A stretch of 64,000 nt of DNA. Source: an uncultured Eubacteriales bacterium. GTDB taxonomy: Bacteria; Bacillota; Clostridia; Oscillospirales; Oscillospiraceae. Each line of letters starts with the position of its first letter. Position 1 is the first letter of the stretch. The translations under genes and the position numbers were made by a program. Of the stretch, positions 51,802-60,540 are shown piece by piece. The notes under the pieces were generated by a model. It did no database searches. It had not been told where the DNA came from and saw only the letters and a list, made by a program, of their open reading frames with translations. The stretch is from assembly GCA_900545405.1 (NCBI GenBank), contig UQYT01000008.1, positions 4,676 to 68,675 on the forward strand, read 5' to 3'.

Positions 51802-53880
51802 TCAACCCTGCTCCGCGAGCCAGGTGCTCACGCGCTCCTGACTGTACGCGGCGGCCTGTTCCACGCTTATCTGCCCGGCAAAATACTGCGCGGCGTCCTC
51901 GGACAGGATGTCGGACACGGTGGGCAGGCTGTAATTTACGGTGGTGATGCCCTCCACGAGCCCGCGGAGCTTTTCCGCGTCGGACTCGCTTATCTTCACG
52001 AGCTGCCCGTAGTTGTCATAGCCCGTCTCGACCATGGACTGCAGCTGCTCCGCGAACAGTTCGGCGTTGGCCGGGAAGCCCATCGAGGACACGCCCCGCT
52101 CCTGGCCCAGGCACCGCCTTATGAACTGCCAGGCCCCGTCGGCGTGCTTGCTCTGCGCGGAGATGGCATAGCTCAACTCAATGTTGAACATGCTGCCGTT
52201 CGTCTCGTCGTTGGGCATGCCGGCAAAGGTGTATTCCCCGCCGTAGTTCCCGCTGATGACGCTCAGGCGCATGTAGCCCTGCAGCGGCTCGAATTGCAGC
52301 AGGCCGACGTAGTTCTGGCTGATGTCGGCGGGGAAATCCGTGCTCGTTTCGCCGCACTCGCGCAGCAGGCCGATATACTCCTCGCTGTCGAAGGAGCAGG
52401 TCCCGGCCTCGAGGTCAGTGAACTGCACGGCGGCGAACTCTTCCATCCAGCCCCAGAGCGTCTCCCGCGTCATCCAGAGCGGGAAAAGGGGCAGGTCCGC
52501 CTCGTCCGCCGCGGCCTTGGCCTCGGCAAAGGTGACGCCCGGCTCGGCTATGACGTCCTCGGGCGCGGTGAAGGTGACCAAGCTGAAGGTATACGGCAGC
52601 GCGCTGAGCTTCCCCTGCGGGCTCATGGCCTCAAGCAGGCTGGGGAGTATGCTCTCGCGCGAGTACTCCCCGTCGGCGTCGAGATAGGGCAGCAGGTCCA
52701 CCGTCGCCGCGGGGCCCAGGCGCATGAGGTTGTCATAGTTGCAAAAGGCGAAGATGTCCGGCCCGTCCCCGGCGATGAGCTGGGTGTTCAGCAGCTCCAT
52801 GCTCATGCCCTCGTCATAGAGGCTCTCGACGCGGACCTTGTAGTCCGGGTTCTCGCGGTTGAAGGTGTTCACCAGGTCGTACATCTCCGAGCCGGCGTAG
52901 TCCGTGAGCAGCACCAGCTCGGTTTTCGGCGCGGCCAGCTCCTCGGTCAGGCGCTCGAGCACCTTATCGCCGGGCTGATAGAGGATATAGCTGCCGTCCG
53001 GCTGCTCCCAGATGCCCAGGCAGCTCACTATGGCGACGCCGGGCTCGGCCCAGTCGAAGAGCTCGGTCGGCTCGCCCTCTCCCAGCGCGGCGACTATGTC
53101 GCGCCCGCCGAGGCTGCCGCTCAGCAGCAGGCCGCCCTCCGCCGAGAGGCCCAGGGCCTTGACGCCCAGCTCGCCGGTGTCTATACTCGTGAGGCTCATG
53201 GCCTCGGTGTCCAGCTCGCAGAGGCTGCCGCCGCCGTTCATGCCGTCGCCCACGGCGACGTAGATGTGCCCGTCCACCTCCAGCATGGAGGTGAAGAAGC
53301 TCCACTTTTCAGGGCCGTAGCAGACGCGCGCGGCCTTGCCGTCCGGGCCGAACTCGGCTATGCCCATGTAGTACAGGACATAAAACTTCCCGTCCTGCAC
53401 CGTCAGGGCCAGGTCGCCGTAGAGCATGGAGGCGTCGTCGGCGTCCAGCTCCGTGCGCGAGTCCTGGCCGCCGCCGAGGCTGAGGACGCACATGCCGGTC
53501 TCAGTCGCGGCCAGGGCGGCGACGGCTTCGCCGTCCCGGCACACGGCCTCGACGCTCACGACGTCCTCGGGCAGAGTGAGCGCGGAAAAGCCGCCGTCCT
53601 CGCCTAGGGTGCCGAGCACGGGCGAGGCGGCGGCGTCCCAGCCGGCGAGGATCAGGCCCTCCCCGGCCGTATTCATGGCGGAGAGCTCCGCAAGGCCGCC
53701 GGGCAGCTCCTCCTGCTTTATGACCAGCGTGCTCACGAGCCCCTCCCCCACCGTCTCCACGGCGTCCGGCTCATCCGGGGCCGGGAGCTCCTGCTCCTGC
53801 GGCGCGCCGCCGCAGGCGGCGAGGCCTGCCGCGAGGCTCAGTGCCAGCAGCAGGGCGGCTATTTTCTTGAATGTACGCAT
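51802..53880 (-). CDS. Lipoprotein with beta-propeller-like region and solute-binding domain (paralogue)
   Basis: A 692-residue lipoprotein laid out like its neighbour: signal peptide ending GLAAC (Cys23), an acidic linker, a repeat-rich propeller-like part (about 50-310), and a solute-binding domain from KTELVLLTDYAGSEMYDLVN, with GDGPDIFAFCNYD and the C-terminus YSQERVSTWLAEQG. ATG 53880 was chosen (GGGGTGA upstream, signal peptide starts here); the open frame to 53952 has no signal-like sequence. The two genes lie 56 bases apart and differ widely, so the duplication is old. The ligand is unknown. Confidence 0.75.
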   Translation of the reverse strand: MRTFKKIAALLLALSLAAGLAACGGAPQEQELPAPDEPDAVETVGEGLVSTLVIKQEELPGGLAELSAMNTAGEGLILAGWDAAASPVLGTLGEDGGFSALTLPEDVVSVEAVCRDGEAVAALAATETGMCVLSLGGGQDSRTELDADDASMLYGDLALTVQDGKFYVLYYMGIAEFGPDGKAARVCYGPEKWSFFTSMLEVDGHIYVAVGDGMNGGGSLCELDTEAMSLTSIDTGELGVKALGLSAEGGLLLSGSLGGRDIVAALGEGEPTELFDWAEPGVAIVSCLGIWEQPDGSYILYQPGDKVLERLTEELAAPKTELVLLTDYAGSEMYDLVNTFNRENPDYKVRVESLYDEGMSMELLNTQLIAGDGPDIFAFCNYDNLMRLGPAATVDLLPYLDADGEYSRESILPSLLEAMSPQGKLSALPYTFSLVTFTAPEDVIAEPGVTFAEAKAAADEADLPLFPLWMTRETLWGWMEEFAAVQFTDLEAGTCSFDSEEYIGLLRECGETSTDFPADISQNYVGLLQFEPLQGYMRLSVISGNYGGEYTFAGMPNDETNGSMFNIELSYAISAQSKHADGAWQFIRRCLGQERGVSSMGFPANAELFAEQLQSMVETGYDNYGQLVKISESDAEKLRGLVEGITTVNYSLPTVSDILSEDAAQYFAGQISVEQAAAYSQERVSTWLAEQG

Positions 53881-53968
53881 AAAATCACCCCGAAACATGA
53901 ATTTTCCTCTTTTTACACAGCTTACATGAGCCATGTATCGGAGTTGCATCATATTCCGGGGTGATTAT
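53881..53968 (-). repeat. Inverted repeat over the ribosome binding site of the lipoprotein gene
   Basis: Minus-strand ATGTTTCGGGGTGATTTT (53881-53898) matches plus-strand ATATTCCGGGGTGATTAT (53951-53968) at 15 of 18 positions. In the minus transcript the arms would pair and cover the GGGGTGA ribosome binding site. Confidence 0.55.
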
Positions 53969-53993
53969 GAACAATTTGTAAATTATCTGGGTA

Positions 53994-54518
53994 TTACTTC
54001 AAAATGCACTGGCAGCTGCTCATGACCTCGAGCGCAGCGCGGTGCTTTTCCGGCGTGACGCCCGCGCAGCAGGAGGGGTCGACGTAGACGGGCAGCTCCG
54101 GCATCGCGGCCTTTATCATCAGCGCGTTGGAGATGACGCAGATGTCGGTGCACAGGCCGACCAGCTCAACGGACTCCAGCTCGTCGCTCTCATAGAGGCG
54201 CTTGAGGTCGGCGACCAGCTTCTCGCTGCCGAAGGTGGGCTTTGCGTAGATGCGCGCGCCGCGGCTCTCACGCAGGGCGTTGACCTCCTCGGGGAAGCGC
54301 CAACCCTCCGTGCCCATGATGCAGTGCTTGACGGGCAGCATCCGGCCCTCCTGGGTGTCCAGGTAGTTCTCCTCGTGGGTGTCTATGGTCATGAGGATGG
54401 CGCCCTCGAAGGAGCGCATCTTCTCCAGCAGGCGCGGGAGCATCTCCACCGCCTCCGCCGTGCCGAGCGAGCCGGTGACGAAGTCATTTTGCACGTCGAT
54501 TACGACAAGGCATTTCAC
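53994..54518 (-). CDS. Isochorismatase-like cysteine hydrolase (nicotinamidase type)
   Basis: A 174-residue cysteine hydrolase. The triad is Asp in VVIDVQNDFVTG, Lys in RIYAKPTFGS and Cys in VGLCTDICVISNAL, where the GLCTDICV block is nicotinamidase-like. It may deamidate nicotinamide for NAD salvage, but related enzymes use other amides. GTG 54518 is preferred since GGAGG lies 8 bases upstream; the GTG at 54527 overlaps that site. Third gene of greA-lysS-cysteine hydrolase. Confidence 0.85.
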   Translation of the reverse strand: MKCLVVIDVQNDFVTGSLGTAEAVEMLPRLLEKMRSFEGAILMTIDTHEENYLDTQEGRMLPVKHCIMGTEGWRFPEEVNALRESRGARIYAKPTFGSEKLVADLKRLYESDELESVELVGLCTDICVISNALMIKAAMPELPVYVDPSCCAGVTPEKHRAALEVMSSCQCILK

Positions 54519-54534
54519 AGTTTTCACCTCCCGC

Positions 54535-56484
54535 TCAATAGAGCTTGGCGCCGGCGGGGATGTGGTCGTCGACCATCAGCAGGTGCAGCCGCTCCTCGCC
54601 CTCCTCGTGGTGGACGGCGGAAATGAGCATGCCGCAGGAGTCGATGCCCATCATCTGCCTCGGCGGCAGGTTGGTTATGGCGATGCAGGTCTTGCCGACG
54701 AGCTCCTCGGGCTCGTAATAGGCGTGGATGCCGCTGAGGATGACGCGGTCGGTGCCGCTGCCGTCGTCGAGGGTGAACTTGAGGAGCTTCTTGCTCTTCT
54801 TGACCGCCTCGCAGGCCTTGACCTTGACGACGCGGAAGTCGCTCTTGGAGAAGGTCTCAAAGTCCACGTAGTCGGCAAAGAGGGGCTCTACCTCGACCTT
54901 GGAGAAGTCGATGACCTCCTCCGCCTTGACCGCCGGGGCGGCGGGAGCGGGAGCGGGGGCGCTCTCGGCCTTCTTCTCGGCCTTCTGGGAGTCGAGGGGC
55001 TTCATCGTCGGGAAGAGTATGACGTCCCGGATGGAGTCGCAGCCGGTGAGGAGCATGACGCAGCGGTCTATGCCTATGCCCAGGCCGCCCGTGGGGGGCA
55101 TGCCGTACTCGAGGGCGTTTATGAAGTCGTTGTCCATCATGCCGGCCTCGTCGTCGCCCTTGGCGCGGAGCTCGACCTGCTTTTCAAAGCGCTGGCGCTG
55201 GTCGATGGGGTCGTTGAGCTCGGAGAAGGCGTTGCCCATCTCGCTGCGGCAGATGAAGAGCTCGAAGCGCTCCGTGAGGCGCGGGTCCTTCGGGCTGCGC
55301 TTGGCGAGCGGAGAGACGTCGACGGGGTGCATGGTTATAAAGGTGGGCTGGATCATGAGGTCCTCGACCTTCTGGTCGTAGCACTCGTAGAGCGCGTGGC
55401 CCCAGGTGGGCTCCTTGCCGTCCATGTCTACGCCGACGGCCTTGGCCGCCGCGACGGCCTCCGCGTCGTCGTTGATGGCCATGAAATCCACGCCGAGGTA
55501 CTTCTTTACCGCCTCGGCCATGGTCATCCTCGGCCAGCCGGGGGCCAGGGAGACGTGCTCGCCCTGCCAATCCAGCTCGTAGGTGCCGAGTATCTCCTTC
55601 GCCGCGCCGGAGAGCAGGTCCTCGAAGAGGTCCATCATGTCGTTGAAGTCGGCGTAGGACTGATAGAGCTCGACGGTGGTGAACTCGGGGTTGTGGCGGG
55701 TGTCCATGCCCTCGTTGCGGAAGATGCGGCCTATCTCGTAGACGCGCTCTATGCCGCCGACGATGAGGCGCTTGAGGTGCAGCTCCGTGGCGATGCGCAT
55801 GTACATGTCGATGTCCAGCGCGTTGTGGTGGGTGATGAAGGGCCGGGCCGTGGCGCCGCCGGAGATGGTGTTGAGCACCGGGGTCTCGACCTCCATGAAC
55901 CCGCGCGCGTCCAGGAAGCGGCGGACGTAGCTGATGAACTTGCTGCGGATCTCAAAGTTGCGGCGGCTCTCGTCGCTCATGATGAGGTCGACGTAGCGCT
56001 GGCGGTACTTGAGCTCGATGTTGGTCATGCCGTGGAACTTCTCGGGCAGGGGGCGCAGGCTCTTGGAGAGCAGCGTCACGCTCTCGACATGGATGCTGAC
56101 CTCGCCGGTCTTGGTCTTGAACACATAGCCGGAGACGCCGATGATGTCGCCGATGTCGTATTTGCGGAAGTCCGCGAACTCCTGCTCGCTGACGGCGTCG
56201 GAGCGGACGTAGAGCTGTATCTGGCCCTTGTCGTCCTTGATGTGGCAGAAGATGGCCTTGCCCATGCCGCGCTTGGACATGATGCGGCCCGCGGCCTGGA
56301 CGGTCTTGCCCTCAAAGGCCTCGTAGTTGTCGCCTATCTCGTTGGACCACGCGCTGCGGACAAAGCGGGTCAGCTTGAAGGGGTCGCGCCCCTCCTTCTG
56401 GAGTGCCGCGAGCTTCTCACGGCGGATCTGAAGTATTTCCGAGAGCTCCTGCTCCGGGGCCTGGTTTCTCGTCTCCTCGCTCAT
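54535..56484 (-). CDS. lysS: Lysyl-tRNA synthetase (class II) with C-terminal tRNA-binding domain
   Basis: A 649-residue LysRS, about 150 longer than usual. An N-terminal anticodon-binding OB domain (VQAAGRIMSKRGMGKAIF) and the class II core follow: motif 1 FLDARGFMEVETPVL, motif 2 RIFRNEGMDTRHNPEFT, motif 3 GLGIGIDRCVMLLT. A Pro/Ala linker (about 505-525) joins a second OB domain like the MetRS C-terminal/Arc1p tRNA-binding module (FSKSDFRVVKVKACEAV, LPPRQMMGIDSCGMLIS). The extra domain should strengthen tRNA binding. It lies between greA and the cysteine hydrolase gene. Confidence 0.95.
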   Translation of the reverse strand: MSEETRNQAPEQELSEILQIRREKLAALQKEGRDPFKLTRFVRSAWSNEIGDNYEAFEGKTVQAAGRIMSKRGMGKAIFCHIKDDKGQIQLYVRSDAVSEQEFADFRKYDIGDIIGVSGYVFKTKTGEVSIHVESVTLLSKSLRPLPEKFHGMTNIELKYRQRYVDLIMSDESRRNFEIRSKFISYVRRFLDARGFMEVETPVLNTISGGATARPFITHHNALDIDMYMRIATELHLKRLIVGGIERVYEIGRIFRNEGMDTRHNPEFTTVELYQSYADFNDMMDLFEDLLSGAAKEILGTYELDWQGEHVSLAPGWPRMTMAEAVKKYLGVDFMAINDDAEAVAAAKAVGVDMDGKEPTWGHALYECYDQKVEDLMIQPTFITMHPVDVSPLAKRSPKDPRLTERFELFICRSEMGNAFSELNDPIDQRQRFEKQVELRAKGDDEAGMMDNDFINALEYGMPPTGGLGIGIDRCVMLLTGCDSIRDVILFPTMKPLDSQKAEKKAESAPAPAPAAPAVKAEEVIDFSKVEVEPLFADYVDFETFSKSDFRVVKVKACEAVKKSKKLLKFTLDDGSGTDRVILSGIHAYYEPEELVGKTCIAITNLPPRQMMGIDSCGMLISAVHHEEGEERLHLLMVDDHIPAGAKLY

Positions 56485-56502
56485 TTATCCCCTTATCCCT
56501 TC

Positions 56503-56985
56503 TCAAGCGTTCTCAACGGCGAGTATGGTGAACTTCATCTGGCCCGCGGGCGCGTCGATGGTCACCGTCTCGCCGACCTTGTGGCCCAGCAGGCCGCGGC
56601 CTATCGGGCTCTCGTCGGAGATGCGGCCGGACATCGGGTTGGCCTCCTGGGAGCCGACGATCTGATACTCCAGCTCCTCGTTCTCGTCCACGTCAAGCAG
56701 TTTGATGCGGCTGCTGAGCGCGACGACGCCCTTGTCCATGTCCTGCTTTTCGATTATCTCGGCCTTCTCTATGAGGGCCTTGAGCTCGGCTATCTTGGAG
56801 TAGAGCTTGCCCTGCTCGGTCTTGGCCTCGTCGTACTCGCTGTTCTCGGACAGGTCGCCGAAGGAGCGGGCCTCCTTGATGAGCTCGGAGACCTCTTTTT
56901 CGCGGACGGTTTCGAGATAGTGCAGCTCCTGCTTTATCTCGTCGTACCGCTCCTGACTCATTTTGTACTTGCTTTCAGCCGCCAT
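56503..56985 (-). CDS. greA: Transcription elongation factor GreA
   Basis: A 160-residue GreA that rescues backtracked RNA polymerase. The N-terminal coiled coil ends with the acidic tip GDLSENSEYDEAK; the C-terminal FKBP-like domain has SPIGRGLLGHKVGETV. ATG 56985 follows GAGGAAG; the in-frame start at 57003 is less well placed. It is driven by a consensus promoter and followed by lysS, an arrangement seen in many Firmicutes. Confidence 0.95.
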   Translation of the reverse strand: MAAESKYKMSQERYDEIKQELHYLETVREKEVSELIKEARSFGDLSENSEYDEAKTEQGKLYSKIAELKALIEKAEIIEKQDMDKGVVALSSRIKLLDVDENEELEYQIVGSQEANPMSGRISDESPIGRGLLGHKVGETVTIDAPAGQMKFTILAVENA

Positions 56986-57061
56986 TACTGATCTTCCTCT
57001 CAAAATATATGTTGGTTGTCGATTTCTTTTTTAATAATGTGAGCCGGTCCCGGCCCGTTGT

Positions 57062-57090
57062 ATTATAGTAAGCTTTTTCCTGCCTGTCAA
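57062..57090 (-). promoter_or_regulatory. Consensus promoter for greA-lysS
   Basis: Minus strand TTGACA (57085-57090), 17-base spacer, TATAAT (57062-57067). The leader of about 70 bases has a GC-rich GGGCCGGGACCGGCTC stretch that could fold. Confidence 0.9.
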
Positions 57091-57100
57091 CCGCATAAAC

Positions 57101-58288
57101 TCAGGTCTGCCACTGGACCTCGGAGAGCGCGGCGCTCAGCTGGGCGTCGCCGCTGTCGGTCAGCGCGGTGTCGATATCCGGGCGCAGGCCGCCCTCGGCG
57201 GAGAGGTCCGTGCGGTTGGGCGTGAGGTATTTGCCGTTGGAGATGTGCACGGCGCTGCCGTCCGTGAGCTCAACGGTTATCTGGCTGCGGCCCTTGCCCG
57301 TCGTGCGCTCGCCCACTATGGTGGCCCAGTTGTAGTCCTTGAGCGCCGCGGCGAAGAACTCCGCCGCCGCGTAGCTGTCGGAGTTCACAAGCACAGCCAT
57401 GGGCATGTCGAGGCAGACGTTGTCCGACTTCGTGACCTCCTCGGCGCCCGTGGAGTCCACGTACACGAGTATGTCGCCCGAGGGCAGGAGGTAGTCGAGC
57501 AGCGTGACCATCTCGCTGTACAGCCCGCCGGGATTGGTACGCACGTCGAAGATGAAGCCCAGCGCCCCGTCCGCGAGCAGCTTCTCCACGGCGGAGACCG
57601 CCGCCTCGCCGGAGCCCGCGTCAAAGCTCAGGATGCGCACATAGCCTATGCTGCCCTCCAGCATCTCATACGACACGGGGTTGGTGTAGGCCACGCTGCA
57701 GTCGACGTTCACGGTGGTCTCGTTGCCGTCGGCGTTGATTATCTTGACGGACACGCTCTTGCTCAGGTTTGAGCTTATATAGCTGCGCGCGTCGCCTATC
57801 GTCATGCTGGTGAGGTCCTGGCCGTTTACGGCGAGGATGATCTCGCCCTCCTCAAGCCCGGCCTTGTCAGCCGGGGAGTCCGCCGTGACGCCCTTGATGA
57901 CGAAGCCGCCGGTGGCCGTGTCCTTGTCGAGGCTGACGCCGAGGCCGGTGTACTGGCTGGAGGAGTAGAGCTTGTACGCCTCGTACTCCGAGGGGCTCAT
58001 GTAGTAGCTCCACTTGTCGCCGAGGCCGTCCACCATGGCGGCGAAGGCCGCGGAGGAGACGCTCTCCTCGTTGATGTCGTCCACGAAATTGGTGTCGAGG
58101 ACGTTCTTTATTTCGAGATATTTCATGGCCTGGGTGTAGTTGTCGCCGCTGCCGATGCGGTCGCGCTCGCTGCGGACGGTCAGGCCGTAGGTTGCGGCCA
58201 CGCAGATGGCACACACGAGTATAAACGCCCAGAAGCGTATCTTTATGCCGAAAAATGCGCGCAGGAGCCCGCCAAATCTGTTTTTCAT
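57101..58288 (-). CDS. S41 family C-terminal processing peptidase (CtpA-like)
   Basis: A 395-residue secreted protease. One N-terminal membrane helix (FWAFILVCAICVAATYGL), a PDZ domain (about 115-200: GLGVSLDKDTATGGFVIKGV), and the S41 core with nucleophile Ser in VLVNSDSYAAAEFFAAAL and Lys in GERTTGKGRSQ. Such enzymes trim C-termini of envelope proteins and control peptidoglycan hydrolases. It follows the M23 gene in the ftsEX cluster. GGGAGG precedes ATG 58288. Confidence 0.94.
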   Translation of the reverse strand: MKNRFGGLLRAFFGIKIRFWAFILVCAICVAATYGLTVRSERDRIGSGDNYTQAMKYLEIKNVLDTNFVDDINEESVSSAAFAAMVDGLGDKWSYYMSPSEYEAYKLYSSSQYTGLGVSLDKDTATGGFVIKGVTADSPADKAGLEEGEIILAVNGQDLTSMTIGDARSYISSNLSKSVSVKIINADGNETTVNVDCSVAYTNPVSYEMLEGSIGYVRILSFDAGSGEAAVSAVEKLLADGALGFIFDVRTNPGGLYSEMVTLLDYLLPSGDILVYVDSTGAEEVTKSDNVCLDMPMAVLVNSDSYAAAEFFAAALKDYNWATIVGERTTGKGRSQITVELTDGSAVHISNGKYLTPNRTDLSAEGGLRPDIDTALTDSGDAQLSAALSEVQWQT

Positions 58289-58390
58289 GGTTTTCCTCCC
58301 ATCCGCAGGGCTTTTGCCCGCATATGCCGTTATACGGGCGGCCTTGTTCGGGCCGCCCGTGGGTGGTTATTATGCTGCCGCGCGGCGCGC

Positions 58391-59644
58391 TCAGGCGTCC
58401 GGCGCGAGGGTGTAGTTGGAGAAGTAGGACAGCGGATCGACCGTGGAGCCGTTGACCCTAATCTCAAAGTGCAGGTGCGGTCCGGTGGCCCAGCCGGTGG
58501 AGCCGACATAGCCGATGACGTCGCCCTGGGTGACGCTCTGGCCTGCGGAGACGGCAAGGCTGCTCATATGGGCATAGAGCGTGTAGTCGCCGTTGGAGTG
58601 GTAGATGGTGACGTAGTTGCCGTAGGACGAGCTGTAAGTCGCGACGGCGACGGTGCCGCTGTCGGCGGCCAGGACCTCGGAGCCCGCGGAGCCGGCGATG
58701 TCTATGCCCGAGTGCGGGCGCTCGTCGCCGAAGAGCGGGTGGTCACGCATGCCGAAGGCGCTGGTGACGTAGGTGCTCGAGGGGCAGGGCCAGATGTAGG
58801 TGCCCGTGGCGGTGGAGCCGGTGCCGGTGTACTGCTGGTTGTTCTGGGCGGCCTCCTGCCTTGCGGCCTCCTCCTCGGCCTGCATCTGCGCGATTATGGC
58901 GTTGATGGAGGCCTGGGCGGCGGCCTCGGCGGCCGCGGCCTTGGCGTATTCGGCCTTGGCGGCGTCTATGTCGTCCTGGAGCTGGTTTATGACCTCGACG
59001 GCGGCGGCTATCTGCTCTTCGAGCTCGGCCTTCTCGGCCTCGAGCGTCTCCTGCTTCTCGCCCAGCTGCGCAAGCGTGGCCTCGTACTCGGCCTTGACCT
59101 GCTCGGTGGTCTCGCGCGCGGTCTTGTACTCCTCAAAGAGGCGCTTGTCCGAGTCCATTATCTCGCCTATCATGTCGATGGCGGAGAGCACGTCCGAGAG
59201 GCTGCGGCACTGGAACAGGATGTCGAGATATGTATAGCTCCCCTCTTCCTCCATGGCGCGCACGCGCTTGCGGTAGAGCTCGTACTGCGCCTGCTCGGCG
59301 GCCTCGGCCTTCTCAAGCTCCTCGGCCTTGTCCTCTATGAGGCCCGTGTAGACGTCTATCTGCTCGTTTATGAGCTCGATCTCCTGGCGGGCCAGCTCGT
59401 TCTTCTCGTCCATCGCGGCCTTCTGGTCGATGACGTCGGCCTGCTGGGCGATGAGGTCGTCAATGTTGGTCTGTATGCTCGCCTGCTGGCTCTGGAGCTC
59501 GGACTTCTGCTGCTCCAGGGCGTCTATCTGGTCCTGCCCGCCCGCGGCCAGCGCGCCGAGGGAGCCGATAACCGACACCACCAGCGTCACCATCATGAGG
59601 AAGGCCAGGATTATGCAGACGATGGATATCGCTTTTTTCTTCAT
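58391..59644 (-). CDS. Coiled-coil M23 peptidoglycan peptidase (EnvC-like)
   Basis: A 417-residue secreted protein. Signal/anchor (1-35), long coiled coil (about 38-270, with ALEQQKSELQSQQASIQTN and repeated Glu/Ala heptads), then an M23 LytM domain with intact metal ligands: SGIDIAGSAGS preceded by His, and HLHFEIRVNG. Coiled-coil hydrolases of this form are switched on by FtsEX (EnvC in E. coli, PcsB in Streptococcus). Here it lies right after ftsX, which supports the same role. AGGAG precedes ATG 59644. Confidence 0.93.
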   Translation of the reverse strand: MKKKAISIVCIILAFLMMVTLVVSVIGSLGALAAGGQDQIDALEQQKSELQSQQASIQTNIDDLIAQQADVIDQKAAMDEKNELARQEIELINEQIDVYTGLIEDKAEELEKAEAAEQAQYELYRKRVRAMEEEGSYTYLDILFQCRSLSDVLSAIDMIGEIMDSDKRLFEEYKTARETTEQVKAEYEATLAQLGEKQETLEAEKAELEEQIAAAVEVINQLQDDIDAAKAEYAKAAAAEAAAQASINAIIAQMQAEEEAARQEAAQNNQQYTGTGSTATGTYIWPCPSSTYVTSAFGMRDHPLFGDERPHSGIDIAGSAGSEVLAADSGTVAVATYSSSYGNYVTIYHSNGDYTLYAHMSSLAVSAGQSVTQGDVIGYVGSTGWATGPHLHFEIRVNGSTVDPLSYFSNYTLAPDA

Positions 59645-59661
59645 GAGAATCTCCTATGCGC

Positions 59662-60540
59662 TCAGACCTTCAGGTAGTTCCTTATCGCGCTGGAGCCGCC
59701 GACTACGCCGACGAGCACGCCTACGGCAAGGTAGGCGCCCAGCAGCGGGAGCATGACCTCGGAGAAGGGCACGACGCTGATGAGCGTGCCGGCCACTCCG
59801 GTCACTATCTTTCCGGTCACGAGATTGTAGAGGCCCCACTCGATGAGGTAGGCCAGGCCGCCGCCGACTATGCCGAGCACGAGGCCCTCGACGATGAAGG
59901 GGCAGCGGATGAAGCCGTTCGAGGCGCCGACCATCTTCATTATCGCTATCTCCTCGCGCCGCGTGAAGGTGGCGAGCTTTATCGTGTTCGACATGATGAA
60001 GAAGGACACGACGATGAGGATGATGATGAGGATGAGCGACACGACGCTGACTATGTTCCTCGCGGTTATGAACGCCTGCGCGTAATCGAGGTGGGCGTTC
60101 ACCTTGGCGATGCCGTCAACGGCCTCGAGGTCGGCCTTGGTCTGGCTCATGAGGCTGATGTCGGTCAGGTGGATGACGTATCTGTGGCGGAACACGGAGG
60201 CGTCCAGGATGTCGAAGAGCTCGGGGTCGTAGTCCTCCTTGAACTCCTCCATGGCCCGTTCGTTGGTGATGAACTCAACGCTGGCGACGTTGGGGACGGA
60301 CTCGACCAGGGGCTGGAGCGCCTCGGCCTCGTCCAGCGTCAGCGCGTCGTCCACGAAGGCGACGACCTCGTTTTCGGACTCGAGGCCGGAGATCATGTCG
60401 TTTATGTTCACAACCAGCAGGCCGAAGCTGCCCATGATGATGAGGCAGGCCATGATTATCGTGACGGTGGCGAAGCTCATGAGGCCGTGGCTGAATATGC
60501 CGGTGAAGCCGGACTTTATCAGATATCCAAGTCTATTCAT
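59662..60540 (-). CDS. ftsX: Cell division protein FtsX
   Basis: A 292-residue membrane protein with four helices (about 20-45, 165-190, 215-240, 260-285) and a large outer loop (about 55-150) that contacts the hydrolase. The segment RREEIAIMKMVGASNGFIRCPF is diagnostic. It overlaps ftsE by 8 bases. Confidence 0.95.
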   Translation of the reverse strand: MNRLGYLIKSGFTGIFSHGLMSFATVTIIMACLIIMGSFGLLVVNINDMISGLESENEVVAFVDDALTLDEAEALQPLVESVPNVASVEFITNERAMEEFKEDYDPELFDILDASVFRHRYVIHLTDISLMSQTKADLEAVDGIAKVNAHLDYAQAFITARNIVSVVSLILIIILIVVSFFIMSNTIKLATFTRREEIAIMKMVGASNGFIRCPFIVEGLVLGIVGGGLAYLIEWGLYNLVTGKIVTGVAGTLISVVPFSEVMLPLLGAYLAVGVLVGVVGGSSAIRNYLKV

